From assembly GCA_963736685.1 (NCBI GenBank), contig CAVTPZ010000037.1, positions 184,374-248,373 of the forward strand: a stretch of 64,000 bases of DNA, given 5' to 3'. The stretch comes from DASUPK01 sp963736685. Lineage in GTDB: Bacteria; Actinomycetota; Thermoleophilia; Solirubrobacterales; 70-9. This document shows, in pieces, positions 1 to 10,070 of the stretch; position 1 is the stretch's first letter, and every line of letters starts with the position of its first letter. The position numbers and the translations under genes are program-made. The notes beneath the pieces are model-generated. The model was not told the DNA's origin, did not search any database, and saw only the letters and a list, made by a program, of their open reading frames with translations.

Positions 1-74
1 CGGACGCCAATCGACGCAGAAGCTCAAGACGGCCGCTTTCCACGCAGAGCGGGGACGACCACCAGCCGCTCCAC

Positions 75-1559
75 CTACTTCAAGAGCCTGACGTCGCTGA
101 TCTCCATCTGGTAGCGACCCGGGTCATCCGCGGCGGACGGCAGCTTGGTGATCCAGATCAGGAATGACTTCGATGGCTTGGGCGGCAGCGCGACCGTCTC
201 GTTCCCTCCGCCGTTCGAGATGGTGGCCACGGGCTGGCCCCAGCTGGCCAGGTCACTCGGCGGCGAGCCGCTGGTCTCGTAGATCTGAGCGTCGTAGCCG
301 GAGGTAGGAGAGCGGATCACCATCGACTTCGCGGTCACCGTGCTGCCGGCATCGATCGCGAGGCCGACGCCGTCCTTGAGGCCACCGAAGTCGGGTGTGT
401 CGTAGTGCTCGCTCGACCATGCGGTTCCCGTCGGATTCGAATCGACCGCCAGGCGCTGTGTACCCGTCTCCCGCTGATCGCCCTCGGGGTCGAATTCGCT
501 GGCGGCGTCGGAGGAAAGGCGGATCTCGGAGGCACCGGCGGGCGTTCCGTTGTCGCCACCCAGGTCCAGGTGCTTGCCGCCGAAGATCACCGCGGCCACG
601 ATCAGGGCGATGCCGATGATGCCCATCGCGATCCCGATCCACGGCCGGCGGCGCCTCAGCCGGCGGCGTGACTTGGGCACGGAGTCGAGGACGCTCGTCG
701 CCTCGCCGGTGGTCCCGCCCCGGCGCGCGGCCTCGACCTCGAGCGTCTGCTCCAGGTCACGCACCATCTCCGCGACGCTGTTGTAGCGGTCGCGCGGGTC
801 CTTGGTGGTCGCTCGGTCCACCACGGAGGCGACCACGGCGGAGACCTCGGGTCGCTTCGCCTGCACGTCGGGCATGGGCTCGTTGACGTGCTTCATGGCA
901 ACGCCGACCTGGGTCTCGGCCTGGAACGGGACGTCGCCGGTGAGCATCTCGTAGAGGACGACTCCCAGCGAGTAGACGTCGGAGCGCTCGTCGACGTCCT
1001 CACCCATCGCCTGTTCGGGGGAGACGTAGTCAGTGGTGCCCAGCACGCGGCCGGTTGCGGTCAGCCCCTTGGACTCGAGTGAGCGGGCGATCCCGAAGTC
1101 CGTCACCTTCGCCCGCCCGTCGGGATCGATCAGGACGTTCTGGGGCTTAACGTCGCGGTGGACGAGCTTGCGAGCGTGCGCGGCGGTCAGTCCGCGGCCG
1201 ATCTCGATCCCGTAGGCGACCGCCTCGTCCACCGGCAGCGGCCCCTCGTCCTGTATCCGGCGCTTCAGGGTGCGGCCGTCGATGTACTCGAAGACGATGT
1301 AGGGGCGTCCGTCGTCCTCGCCCGCGTCGATGACCCCGACGAGGTTGGGATGCGAGAGGCGGGCAGCGGACCTGGCCTCGCGTCGGAAGCGCTCCAGCTG
1401 GTCGGCTTCCTCGGAGATCTCGCGATGCAGGAGCTTGACCGCCACCGGGCGGTCGAGCACCTCGTCGAGCGCCAGATAGACGGTCGACATGCCGCCTGAG
1501 CCCAGCTTGGATTCGAGCCGGTAGCGGCCCGAGAGTACGGTGGAGCTCAAGCGTTCCAA
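75..1559 (-). CDS. membrane Ser/Thr protein kinase (PknB-like) with extracytoplasmic C-terminal domain
   Basis: A Hanks-type Ser/Thr kinase of 494 residues. The kinase domain covers about 12-270: glycine loop GSGGMSTVY (20-28), catalytic Lys42 in VAVKLL, catalytic loop HRDVKPQN (134-141) and DFG (154-156). A basic stretch SRRRLRRRR precedes one membrane helix at about 307-328. The outer part (about 340-494) has no PASTA repeats; instead it looks like a beta-rich, discoidin/jelly-roll-like domain of the kind attached to mycobacterial MviN. That last assignment is by pattern only. The start is TTG, with no in-frame ATG or GTG nearby and no clear ribosome site. It is divergent from the DsbA-like gene across 73 bases. 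Probable role: sensing an envelope signal and phosphorylating cytoplasmic targets. Confidence 0.93.
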   Translation of the reverse strand: MERLSSTVLSGRYRLESKLGSGGMSTVYLALDEVLDRPVAVKLLHREISEEADQLERFRREARSAARLSHPNLVGVIDAGEDDGRPYIVFEYIDGRTLKRRIQDEGPLPVDEAVAYGIEIGRGLTAAHARKLVHRDVKPQNVLIDPDGRAKVTDFGIARSLESKGLTATGRVLGTTDYVSPEQAMGEDVDERSDVYSLGVVLYEMLTGDVPFQAETQVGVAMKHVNEPMPDVQAKRPEVSAVVASVVDRATTKDPRDRYNSVAEMVRDLEQTLEVEAARRGGTTGEATSVLDSVPKSRRRLRRRRPWIGIAMGIIGIALIVAAVIFGGKHLDLGGDNGTPAGASEIRLSSDAASEFDPEGDQRETGTQRLAVDSNPTGTAWSSEHYDTPDFGGLKDGVGLAIDAGSTVTAKSMVIRSPTSGYDAQIYETSGSPPSDLASWGQPVATISNGGGNETVALPPKPSKSFLIWITKLPSAADDPGRYQMEISDVRLLK

Positions 1560-1632
1560 CTGATTTGCCTTTGCATCGCGCTGTATTTTCGCCCCCAGCC
1601 GCCTTCGCCGCTGAGAGGGGCCGCCCGAACGA

Positions 1633-2513
1633 ATGATGACTGTCCAAGTCCGCTTCTACACGGATCCCGCATGTCCCTGGTCGTGGGCAGCCGAGCCAGC
1701 GCTCCGGCGGCTGATGTGGGAGTTCGAGGGAGAGCTCGAGTTCGTCTGGGTGATGGGCGGATTGGCGCGGCGTTATGGGCGGAAGTACCGCGACGAGGAG
1801 GGCCGGATCGGGCACGGGCCCGACTGCTACGCGGACCTGATCTCCCACTGGCTCGACGTCGCCGCCGACGGCCTGATGCCCGCCGATCCCAGGATCTGGA
1901 CCGAGAGTCCGCTCACCTCGACCTACCCGGCCTGCCAAGCGGTGAAGGCCGCAGCCGAGCAGGGGTGGGAGGCCGGCTACCGCTACCTGCGACGCGTGCG
2001 TGAGGGGATCATGTTCGAGCGCCGCAAACTCGATCACCCCGAGGCGCTGCGAGCCGAGGCCGCCGGCGCCAAGCTGGATCGCGAGCGCTTCGAGATCGAC
2101 CTCCTCTCGGAAGCGATCACCGAGGCCTTCGCGGCGGACCTCGAGGAGGTCCGCAATCCGCCCGACGAGGCGCGCGAGGCCAGAGCGGTTCGCCGGACCG
2201 AGGGACACGAGCGGATGAGCTTTCCCTCGGCGATCTTCATCGGGGAAGGCACTTCGGCGCACGGGATTTGGGGAGGCGCACGATCCCACCCCGCCCTGCG
2301 GGACGCCGCCCTGGCGGCGGGGGCGAAGCAGGTGAACGAGGGACCCCTCGAGCCGATCGATGCAATCCGCCGCTTTGGCCGCTGCGCGACGCGGGAGCTC
2401 GAGGTTCTCGCGGAGAAACCCCTGCCCGTCCTCGAGGCCGAGCTCTGGGAGATGGCACGCGACTGGAAGCTGAAGCCGGTCCGGGCATTGACCGGCGCGC
2501 TCTGGGAGTCCGC

Positions 2514-2517
<4 letters not shown>
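1633..2517 (+). CDS. DsbA-family thioredoxin-fold protein
   Basis: A 294-residue DsbA/FrnE-like protein. It opens with a beta strand and the motif DPACPWSWA at about 9-17, the place of the CxxC active site in DsbA. Only the first cysteine is kept (CPWS), so it is unlikely to be a classical disulfide oxidase. No signal peptide is visible, so it is probably cytoplasmic. Related proteins include FrnE and 2-hydroxychromene-2-carboxylate isomerase. Two ATG codons are adjacent (1633 and 1636), and a purine-rich GAGAGGGG lies about 12 bases upstream. Its stop overlaps by 4 bases the end of convergent purM. Substrate unknown. Confidence 0.85.
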
Positions 2518-3508
<991 letters not shown>

Positions 3509-3512
<4 letters not shown>

Positions 3513-4389
3513 GCCGGGATGCCCTCCTTGGGAGGGGCGGGCGAGTAGCCCTCCGGCTGGCCGTTGCCGGAGACGAACTGCAGTTCGCGGAGCGCGCCGC
3601 CTGCGCCAGAGGCCGGCGAGCACCGTAGCGGCGAGCCCGGCCCGATAGGCGGCGTAGGGCCAGAGGGCGCTGTCGCGCTCGACCACCCGGATCAGCTCCT
3701 GCGAGGCGAGGGTGGAGGCGAACGACGTGGCCGTGCCCGCGGCGAAGCTGGCCCGCGCCTCGGGCGGCAGGCCTCGCGACCGCAGGCGGATGCCCTTGAG
3801 GACTGCGGCACCGACGATCACCGGCAGGGCGACGGTCCGGGAGAGCATGTTCGAGTGCTGCCGGGTGAAGCCCCGCCAGCGGGCGGCGGTCAGGGTCGCG
3901 CCGTTCCGCGAGACGCCCGGAGCCAGGGCGGCGGCCTGGGCGAGTCCGAGGGCGAGCCCGTCCATCGCGGTCGCCCGGCCTCTATCGCGGACCTGGGGCC
4001 GGCGATCGGCAATCACCATCGCGGCGGCACCGGCGAGCAGCCCGATCGGCCGTCGGGAGAGGCCCGCCGAGGTACCGCTCGATCGGCCGCTCCAGGGCCA
4101 CGCCGCAGAGCACGGGCGGGAGAAAGGACAGGCCGAGGACCGTCGCCTTGCGCCGGTCGAAGGAGCGCAACTCCTCCGCGATCACCCGCCGCTGGCCGAT
4201 CAGCAGGGCCGCCGCCGCTCCGGCGTGCAGCGCAACCTCGAAGCTCTTCTGCAGCTCGGGGTCTCGGCCGTCCTCGTCCCAGCCGGCGAGCCAGGGAAGC
4301 AGGGTCAGGTGTGCGGAGCTGGAGACCGGGAGCAGCTCGGTCGGCCCCTGAACGGCGCCGAGGACCATCGCCCTCGACCGCCCGATCAT
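3509..4389 (-). pseudogene. uppP: undecaprenyl-diphosphatase, split by two frame breaks as assembled
   Basis: UppP (BacA) dephosphorylates undecaprenyl diphosphate to recycle the lipid carrier for peptidoglycan and polysaccharide export. The N-terminal half (4389 down to about 4065) carries the family motif LPVSSSAHL. The sequence then leaves frame, and the next part (about 4055 to 3600), with the second motif PGVSRNGAT, is read one base off. A second shift near 3600 restores a natural-looking tail ending ...PPKEGIPA and a TGA at 3509 that overlaps the purM start as GTGA. Each break corresponds to one extra base. Its ATG overlaps the dedA stop (ATGA). Two compensating-looking breaks in an essential-type gene with neat overlaps at both ends argue for sequence errors over decay. 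Confidence 0.85.
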
Positions 4390-5078
4390 GAAACGGGTGG
4401 CGCCTCGGCTTCGCCTGCGCCGCCCCCTTGCGTACCGGGCTGCTCCTCGGCGTCCCCCGTCGGCTCCGTGGGCCCGCGGCGGCGCTTGATCAGCAGGTAG
4501 GCGATGCCCGCAATCACGGCGGCCACCACGATGTAGTCGAGGAAGGCGAGCTTCTTATGCAGGTCGTCCCAGTTGTCGCCGACCGCCCGGCCGATCAGTG
4601 TCAGACCCGAGAGCCAGATGACCGAGCCCGCCAGCGTGAGCGGAATGAAGCGTCGGAGCGGCATCTCCGCAACGCCGGCGGGGAGGGAGATGAAGGCGCG
4701 TACGAGGGGCAGCAACCTGCCGACGAAGACGGTGATGTCGCCCCGGCGCTGGAACCAGCCGTCCACCCAGTCGAGGCGCTTGCGGTCGATGTGGATCAGC
4801 TTGTTGCGCTCGAGCAGGTCGATGCGGCCGTAGTAGCCGGCCGCGTAGGCGATCATGCAGCCGATCAGGTCGCCGGCGACCCCTGCGGCGATCACGCCGA
4901 ACAGGGTGAGGTCCCCGTCGCTCACCTTGAAGCCGGCGAACAGCATCGTCGCCTCGCTCGGGATTGGTATGCAGGCGCTGCCCAGCATGGTCAGCACGAA
5001 GACGCCGGCATAGCCGACGCTCCCGATGAAGTCGGTGCAGAGGTTGACGAGTGGGTCGAGGAGTGCGGCGATCGGCAT
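4386..5078 (-). CDS. DedA/SNARE-associated family membrane protein
   Basis: A DedA-family integral membrane protein of about 230 residues. Family signals are the early CIPIPSEATMLFAGF segment and the later GRLLPLVRAFISLPAG segment with its conserved Arg, plus several hydrophobic helices. The tail (last 35 residues) is polar and glycine/proline-rich. DedA proteins include flippases that return undecaprenyl phosphate to the inner leaflet, which fits its overlap with uppP next to a polysaccharide locus. I prefer the ATG at 5078; an in-frame ATG at 5120 would add 14 unusual residues. Neither start has a good ribosome site. Confidence 0.88.
   Translation of the reverse strand: MPIAALLDPLVNLCTDFIGSVGYAGVFVLTMLGSACIPIPSEATMLFAGFKVSDGDLTLFGVIAAGVAGDLIGCMIAYAAGYYGRIDLLERNKLIHIDRKRLDWVDGWFQRRGDITVFVGRLLPLVRAFISLPAGVAEMPLRRFIPLTLAGSVIWLSGLTLIGRAVGDNWDDLHKKLAFLDYIVVAAVIAGIAYLLIKRRRGPTEPTGDAEEQPGTQGGGAGEAEAPPVS
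4387..4419. repeat. 33-base dispersed repeat, copy 1
   Basis: This stretch, covering the dedA 3' end and uppP start codon, matches 24360-24392 at 31 of 33 positions on the same strand. The conserved core is CCTCGGCTTCGCCTGCG. One copy is coding and the other lies just after a gene, so shared protein sequence does not explain the match. Confidence 0.5.
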
Positions 5079-5184
5079 GGAATTGGGCGCGGCTGGGCTG
5101 CCTGGCCCGCGCGGCGACATGGTAAGCGGTTGCAGAACCGCTCGCGCGGATCCTGATTTTTCCCCGGATTGGAGCTGCCCCCAC

Positions 5185-5190
5185 TAGACT
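5185..5190 (+). promoter_or_regulatory. probable -10 box (TAGACT) of the polysaccharide locus
   Basis: TAGACT ends 10 bases before the GTG start at 5201, and no Shine-Dalgarno sequence lies between. Transcription would start at or a few bases before the start codon, giving a leaderless or near-leaderless message. No convincing -35 box is seen. Confidence 0.45.
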
Positions 5191-5200
5191 CGCTGCTCGC

Positions 5201-7096
5201 GTGGAGCGGCTCAAGCACCCCGTCTACAGGCATCGCCTGATCCAACTCGCCGCAGACGCAGTCCTCATTGCGGCCGCCTACTACCTGGCCTTCAGGTTGC
5301 GGTTCCTCGATGCCCCGGGCGGGATCCCGGACCGCTACGACCACATGCTGGGCCACACGATCGGCTTCGTCGTCGCCGGCCAGCTGATCGTCTTCTACGT
5401 CTTCGGCCTCTACGAGAAGTGGTGGCGCTACTTCCGCCTGCCGGACATGATCGCCGTGCTCCGGGCGTGCGCGATCTCGACGGCGATCCTCGCGATCGCC
5501 TTCCTGCTGCTGAAGCCCTTTCACGATCAGATCCCGCGCTCGGTCGTCGTCAGCTACTTCCTGCTCACGGTCTTCCTGATCGGCGGCGCCCGGCTGCTGG
5601 CCCGCATGCTGCTTGTCGAGCGGATGGCGCGCCGCGACGTGCGCGGCGCCCGGCGCGTCCTGGTGATCGGCGCCGGCTCGGGCGGCCAGATGGTGGTTCG
5701 CGAGATGCAGCTCAACCCGAACCTCGGCGCGCGGGCGATCGGCTTTCTCGATGACGATCCGCGCAAGCGCGGCATGCGGCTGCATGGCATCAACGTCGTC
5801 GGGACCACCGAGGAGGTGGGGGACGTCCTCGACGAGTTCCATCCCGACGAGGTGATCATCGCGATCCCCTCGGCGCCGGGCGAGCTGCGCGGCCGCGTGG
5901 TCACCGCCTGCCGCGAGAGGGACGTCCCCGTCCGCACCCTGCCGACGGTATTCGAGCTCCTGCGCGGGGGAGTTCAGCTCACCAGGCAGCTGCGCGAGGT
6001 CCAGGTCGAGGACGTCCTCGGCCGCGAGCCCGTGAAGATGGAGCTCGACCGCGTCGGCGCCTACATCCAAGACAAGGTCGTCCTGGTCACCGGTGCCGGC
6101 GGCTCGATCGGTTCTGAGCTCGTCCGCCAGATCGCCAGGGTTCGCCCGAAGCTGCTGGTCATCCTCGATCACGCGGAGGACAACCTCTTCCGGATCGACC
6201 GGGAGATGGTCGAGGAGCGGCACTTCACCCGAATCGAGTCAGTGCTCGCCGATTGCAAGGAGGGCGACCGGATGCTCGAGGTGATGCAGCGCTTCAACCC
6301 CGAGATCGTCTTCCACGCCGCCGCCTACAAGCACGTGCCGCTGATGGAGGCGAATCCCCTGGAGGCGATCCGCAACAACGCGATGGCGACCCGGGTGACG
6401 GCCGAGACCGCGGTTGCGTCGGGCTGCGAGCGCTTCGTGCTCGTTTCCACCGACAAGGCGGTCAATCCGCGCACCGTGATGGGCGCCTCCAAGGCGATGG
6501 CCGAGTGGATCGTGGAGGCCGCCGGTCGCAAGCACCCGCAGACCCGCTTCGTCACCGTCCGCTTCGGCAACGTTCTCGCCTCCTCCGGGAGCGTGGTCCC
6601 GATCTTCCGCAGCCAGATCGAGCGCGGCGGGCCGGTCACCGTGACCGATCCGGAGATGACCCGGTACTTCATGACCATTCCGGAGGCCGTGCAGCTGGTG
6701 ATCCGCTCCGGCGACCTCGGGGGCGCGAGCGGCGAGGTATTCGTGCTCGAGATGGGGGAGCCGGTGAAGATCGTCGACCTGGCCCACAACATGATTCGGC
6801 TGGCGGGTTACGAGCCCGAGGTGGACATCGCCGTCGAGATCGTCGGAGCCAGGCCGGGCGAGAAGCTGCATGAGGAGCTCTTCAACTCCGATGAGCGCCC
6901 GCAGCCCACGGCTTCGGAGAGGATCGTGCGCGCCGTCCGCAACGCGCCGCTCGACCCCGAGTGGGTCAACGGCACCCTCGTCCGGCTCGAGACGCTGATC
7001 AGGGAGGGCGACGAGGCCGACCTCGCCGAGCGCACCGTGGCGCTGGTCGCCGACCGGCGGGCGGCGGAGTTGCCGGTCGACGGGCTCTCGACCTGA
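5201..7096 (+). CDS. CapD/FlaA1-type nucleotide-sugar 4,6-dehydratase/epimerase, membrane-anchored
   Basis: A 631-residue polysaccharide biosynthesis protein of the CapD/PglF/WbpM type. Four membrane helices fill about residues 12-115. Then comes a first Rossmann domain (VLVIGAGSGGQMVVREMQ, about 148-165) and the catalytic SDR domain, beginning VVLVTGAGGSIGSELV at about 293. The active-site region STDKAVNPRTVMGASK (about 415-430) has the DK pair and the Lys seen in FlaA1-type inverting dehydratases. Expected reaction: UDP-GlcNAc to a 4-keto-6-deoxy sugar. It is the first gene of the plus-strand polysaccharide run. The start is GTG, chosen because the helix 1 sequence begins right after it. 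Confidence 0.92.
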   Translation: MERLKHPVYRHRLIQLAADAVLIAAAYYLAFRLRFLDAPGGIPDRYDHMLGHTIGFVVAGQLIVFYVFGLYEKWWRYFRLPDMIAVLRACAISTAILAIAFLLLKPFHDQIPRSVVVSYFLLTVFLIGGARLLARMLLVERMARRDVRGARRVLVIGAGSGGQMVVREMQLNPNLGARAIGFLDDDPRKRGMRLHGINVVGTTEEVGDVLDEFHPDEVIIAIPSAPGELRGRVVTACRERDVPVRTLPTVFELLRGGVQLTRQLREVQVEDVLGREPVKMELDRVGAYIQDKVVLVTGAGGSIGSELVRQIARVRPKLLVILDHAEDNLFRIDREMVEERHFTRIESVLADCKEGDRMLEVMQRFNPEIVFHAAAYKHVPLMEANPLEAIRNNAMATRVTAETAVASGCERFVLVSTDKAVNPRTVMGASKAMAEWIVEAAGRKHPQTRFVTVRFGNVLASSGSVVPIFRSQIERGGPVTVTDPEMTRYFMTIPEAVQLVIRSGDLGGASGEVFVLEMGEPVKIVDLAHNMIRLAGYEPEVDIAVEIVGARPGEKLHEELFNSDERPQPTASERIVRAVRNAPLDPEWVNGTLVRLETLIREGDEADLAERTVALVADRRAAELPVDGLST

Positions 7097-7129
7097 CGAG
7101 TTCCGGTTACCCGGCTTCGCCATCAGATC

Positions 7130-7203
7130 GCGGCCGCCAGGCCGCCCCACATAACCGCTCAGGGCTGCGCCCTTCGCTCATAGTCGGGCGGCCTGGCGGC
7201 CGC
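7130..7203. repeat. perfect 18-bp inverted repeat with nested hairpin
   Basis: GCGGCCGCCAGGCCGCCC (7130-7147) is exactly repeated in reverse complement at 7186-7203. The 38-base space contains a second hairpin, AGGGC (7161-7165) and GCCCT (7169-7173) around TGC. It fills most of the gap between the dehydratase and the next gene. It could act as a terminator or attenuator, or be a small mobile palindrome. There is no T-tract. Confidence 0.75.
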
Positions 7204-7231
7204 TCGCCCCCTAACATCCCGCGCCGCGGCC

Positions 7232-8080
7232 ATGAGCAGTCTCCTGAAGGAAGTCGGAGCAGTCGCGGGCCTTGCCTCGTTCCTGGGGCTGGCCCTGCTC
7301 GCGCTGCTCTATTTCACCCAGGCTCGTGACATTCGGCGCCTGCGCGACCAGGCGAGCTTCCTGGTCGACGGCGGCGACGAGGACGGGGAGACCATCGGCC
7401 CGGCGGAGCGCACCGCCACCGCGGTCGCCTCCAGCACGAAGGAGCCCGAGAAGGCAGCCGCGGCCGCGGCCGCAACGGCTCCCAACGAAGCCGAGGCTTT
7501 CAGACGGGCCGAACTCGCCAGGCAGGCAGCCCAGCGCCGCCAGCGCTTCGAGCGCCGCCGCCGCGACCCCGACAACGGCCGGGAGCGCTCCGGGTGGCTC
7601 TCGGAGCCGCTCTCGCTGGCAGTCATCGTGGTCGGCGCCATCCTGCTCGTCGCGGGAATCGTCTTCGGCGTTACGCAGCTGACCGGCGGATCCTCGGATT
7701 CCACCACCGCGGGCGCGGCGAAGAAGGGCAACGGACCGTGCCCGCCGAGCCAGACGAAGGTGGCCGTCCTCAACGGCACCGCGACCCCGGGCCTCGCGGC
7801 TGAGTCCGCCGCTCCGTTGAAGCAGCACAACTACAAGGTCGGCCCGGTCGGCAACACGACCACTCCCTTCTCGACGAGTGTCGTCATGTTCGACCCGACC
7901 GATGGCCAGGAGTGCGCCCCGATCATCGGCCAGATCGTGGGCATCGACAAGACCCAGCCGATGAACAACGAGGTGCGCACGGCGGCCGAGGGAGACGCCG
8001 TGGCGGTCGTCCTGGGAGACGACAAGGCTGGGACGTCGAGCACGACTGGGGTCACCGACACGACCGGCTCGGGAATCTGA
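7232..8080 (+). CDS. LytR C-terminal domain (LytR_C) membrane protein
   Basis: A 282-residue protein with a first hydrophobic segment near the N-terminus (about 8-27), an Arg/Ala-rich charged middle (about 90-120), a second helix at about 128-150, and an outer C-terminal domain. That domain begins KVAVLNGTATPGLAAESA, the signature of the LytR_C domain found attached to LytR-CpsA-Psr ligases or alone in actinobacteria. The catalytic LCP domain is absent. LytR-CpsA-Psr enzymes attach polysaccharides to the wall, so an accessory role in this locus is plausible but unproven. Confidence 0.82.
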   Translation: MSSLLKEVGAVAGLASFLGLALLALLYFTQARDIRRLRDQASFLVDGGDEDGETIGPAERTATAVASSTKEPEKAAAAAAATAPNEAEAFRRAELARQAAQRRQRFERRRRDPDNGRERSGWLSEPLSLAVIVVGAILLVAGIVFGVTQLTGGSSDSTTAGAAKKGNGPCPPSQTKVAVLNGTATPGLAAESAAPLKQHNYKVGPVGNTTTPFSTSVVMFDPTDGQECAPIIGQIVGIDKTQPMNNEVRTAAEGDAVAVVLGDDKAGTSSTTGVTDTTGSGI

Positions 8081-8105
8081 GCCAACCACCCAGCCCGGTC
8101 GCCCT

Positions 8106-8525
8106 GTGAGCGAGCGCAGTCGATCGGCCGTTCTGATCTCCGTCGTCGTGGTCTCGCTGCTGATGGCGGCGACCGCCGGCGCGATCGTGCTCACCCAGCA
8201 TCTGCGCGACGAGGGACCCGTGGTCAGCTCGATCTACTGGAAGACGCGTCCCGGCCAGGACTACCGGATCTGCTTCCTGCTGGCGCGTGATGACCACGTC
8301 AAGGTGGCCGTGGTCGACTTCGACGACCGGCAGGTGCGAACGCTGGCCGACGAGGAGCTCAAGGGGGGAGACGCCGCCCATTGCTTCGACTGGGACGCCC
8401 GCACGTCCTCGGGGCGGCCCGCCCCGCCGGGCCCGTACTTCCTTCAGCTCACGCTCGAGCGCGCGAACCGGACGGCGGTCTCGGGTGAGCATGTGACGAT
8501 CCACGCCGGCGGAGGGCAGCGGTGA
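8106..8525 (+). CDS. small membrane-anchored protein with FlgD-like Ig domain
   Basis: 139 residues: an N-terminal membrane anchor (about 8-30) and an outer beta-sandwich. The segment AHCFDWDARTSSGRPAPPGPY resembles the FlgD Ig-like repeat pattern W(D/N)G(R)(D)xxGxxxPxGxY, here with WDAR. GTG start at 8106; the stop overlaps the next gene's GTG as GTGA, so the two are translationally coupled. Possible role in surface-polymer assembly; function not known. Confidence 0.65.
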   Translation: MSERSRSAVLISVVVVSLLMAATAGAIVLTQHLRDEGPVVSSIYWKTRPGQDYRICFLLARDDHVKVAVVDFDDRQVRTLADEELKGGDAAHCFDWDARTSSGRPAPPGPYFLQLTLERANRTAVSGEHVTIHAGGGQR

Positions 8526-10060
8526 CCGAGGTGCTGGAGGTCGCCGGCTGCCTGGCGGCCGCAGGGGCCCTGTCCGTCTCGTTTCTGGCGTCCGAGCCGC
8601 GCGTGCGAGCGGCGGCCCTGGTGCTTGCCGGCGCCCTCGCCTTCGCGCTGATCGCCGGCCAGGGCTGGGATGAGCTCCGGACCCTGCGCGACCACCCGCC
8701 GGAGTTCGCGGCCGCGATCGTCGCCGGGATCTTCGTCCTCGCGATCGGTGCGGCGGCGATGCTGCGCTGGCCCATCCTGCTGCCCCTGCTCCTGATCGCG
8801 GCGCTGCCCTTCCGGGTGCGGCTGCACGTGGCCGGGGGGCAGGAGGTGAACCTGCTGGTGCCGCTCTACGTCGTGATCGGCGCGGGCGTCCTGGCGACTC
8901 TCGTGGAGACATTCCGCGGCCGGACTACGCTCCGCAGGCTGCCCAAGCCGCTGGTGTTCGCGCTGGTCGCGGTGATCTGCCTCTACGCGCTGCAGACGAT
9001 CTATTCGCCGGACAAGGCCTTCGCGGCCCGCAATGTCGGCTTCTTCCTGATCCCGTTCGCGATCCTCTTCTCCCTGCTCGCCGAGGCGGACTGGAACCGA
9101 CGCCTGCTGCGCCTGGCCCTTGTGGTGATCGTCGCCGAGGGCCTGATCTTCGCGGCGATCGGGATCGGGCAGTTCGCGACCGAGCACATCTTCTGGAACG
9201 AGAAGCTCGACGCCTCGAACGACTTCCACTTCTACTTCCGGGTCAACTCGCTCTTCTGGGACCCGAACATCTACGGCCGCTATCTCGTGCTGACGATCCT
9301 GCTCGCCACCACCGCGCTGCTCTGGGCGGCGAACCGGGTGGTCGTCCTCGCGCTGGCGGGCGCCGTGGCGATCGCCTTCGCCGGCCTGCTCTTCGCCTTC
9401 TCGCAGACGAGCTTCATCGCGCTCTTCGCGGGCCTGGTGGTGATGATCGCGCTCCGCTGGAGCTTCCGCTGGACGGCCATCGCGACTCTCGTTGCGGTCG
9501 CCCTGATCGGAGGGGGGCTTCTGGTTCGCCATGCCTCCAACGATTCGAACTCCATCAACACAGAGGGGCACGGAACCCTGGTCTCGGGCGGATTGAAGCT
9601 CGCCCGCCACCGGCCGATCTTCGGGTACGGCTCGGCCTCCTTCTCCAAGGAGTTCGCCCGCGAGGAGCACGTGCCGTCAGGCGAGACGACGCTTTCGCAC
9701 AGCGAGCCGGTCACCGTCGCAGCGGAGCAGGGCGCGGTCGGGGTGCTCGCCTATCTGGCCCTGCTGGTTGCCGCCGGCTGGACGATGGTGGCCGGGATGA
9801 GGCGGATGGCCCCGGGCCTGGGCGCCCCCTTCCGGCAGCTGGGTCAGGGTGATCGGCTCGAGCTGGCTCCGGCGCGAATCGCGATCGCAGCGGCCTTTGC
9901 CGCACTGCTCGTCCACACGATCGGCTACGCGGCATACCTCACGGATCCGCTCACCTGGGCGCTCCTCGCGATCGGGGGCGTGCTCGCCGCCGAGGTCGGC
10001 GCCGGTGAATGGCCCAGGACAACCGGCGGCTCCTCCGCTTCGCGTCCGGGGTCGCCTTGA
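8522..10060 (+). CDS. O-antigen ligase/polymerase family (Wzy_C) membrane protein
   Basis: A 512-residue protein with about 12 hydrophobic helices and a large loop in the second half (about 335-400) holding the family-typical region KLARHRPIFGYGSASF, where the conserved GxG lies. This is the layout of Wzy polymerases and WaaL ligases, which join undecaprenyl-linked repeat units outside the membrane. It overlaps the upstream gene and is followed 10 bases later by the flippase, so it most likely serves the same polymer. Confidence 0.85.
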   Translation: MTEVLEVAGCLAAAGALSVSFLASEPRVRAAALVLAGALAFALIAGQGWDELRTLRDHPPEFAAAIVAGIFVLAIGAAAMLRWPILLPLLLIAALPFRVRLHVAGGQEVNLLVPLYVVIGAGVLATLVETFRGRTTLRRLPKPLVFALVAVICLYALQTIYSPDKAFAARNVGFFLIPFAILFSLLAEADWNRRLLRLALVVIVAEGLIFAAIGIGQFATEHIFWNEKLDASNDFHFYFRVNSLFWDPNIYGRYLVLTILLATTALLWAANRVVVLALAGAVAIAFAGLLFAFSQTSFIALFAGLVVMIALRWSFRWTAIATLVAVALIGGGLLVRHASNDSNSINTEGHGTLVSGGLKLARHRPIFGYGSASFSKEFAREEHVPSGETTLSHSEPVTVAAEQGAVGVLAYLALLVAAGWTMVAGMRRMAPGLGAPFRQLGQGDRLELAPARIAIAAAFAALLVHTIGYAAYLTDPLTWALLAIGGVLAAEVGAGEWPRTTGGSSASRPGSP

Positions 10061-10070
10061 CGCTGCACTG

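Noticed and set aside
5126..5141. Hairpin GCGGTT-GCAG-AACCGC before the polysaccharide locus as terminator
   Set aside because: Only six pairs, no T-tract, and it lies near divergent starts; not enough to call.
8444..9670. Long minus-strand frames opposite the Wzy-type gene
   Set aside because: Low-complexity Asp/Arg/Gln shadow of a membrane protein gene; no start signal or family match.
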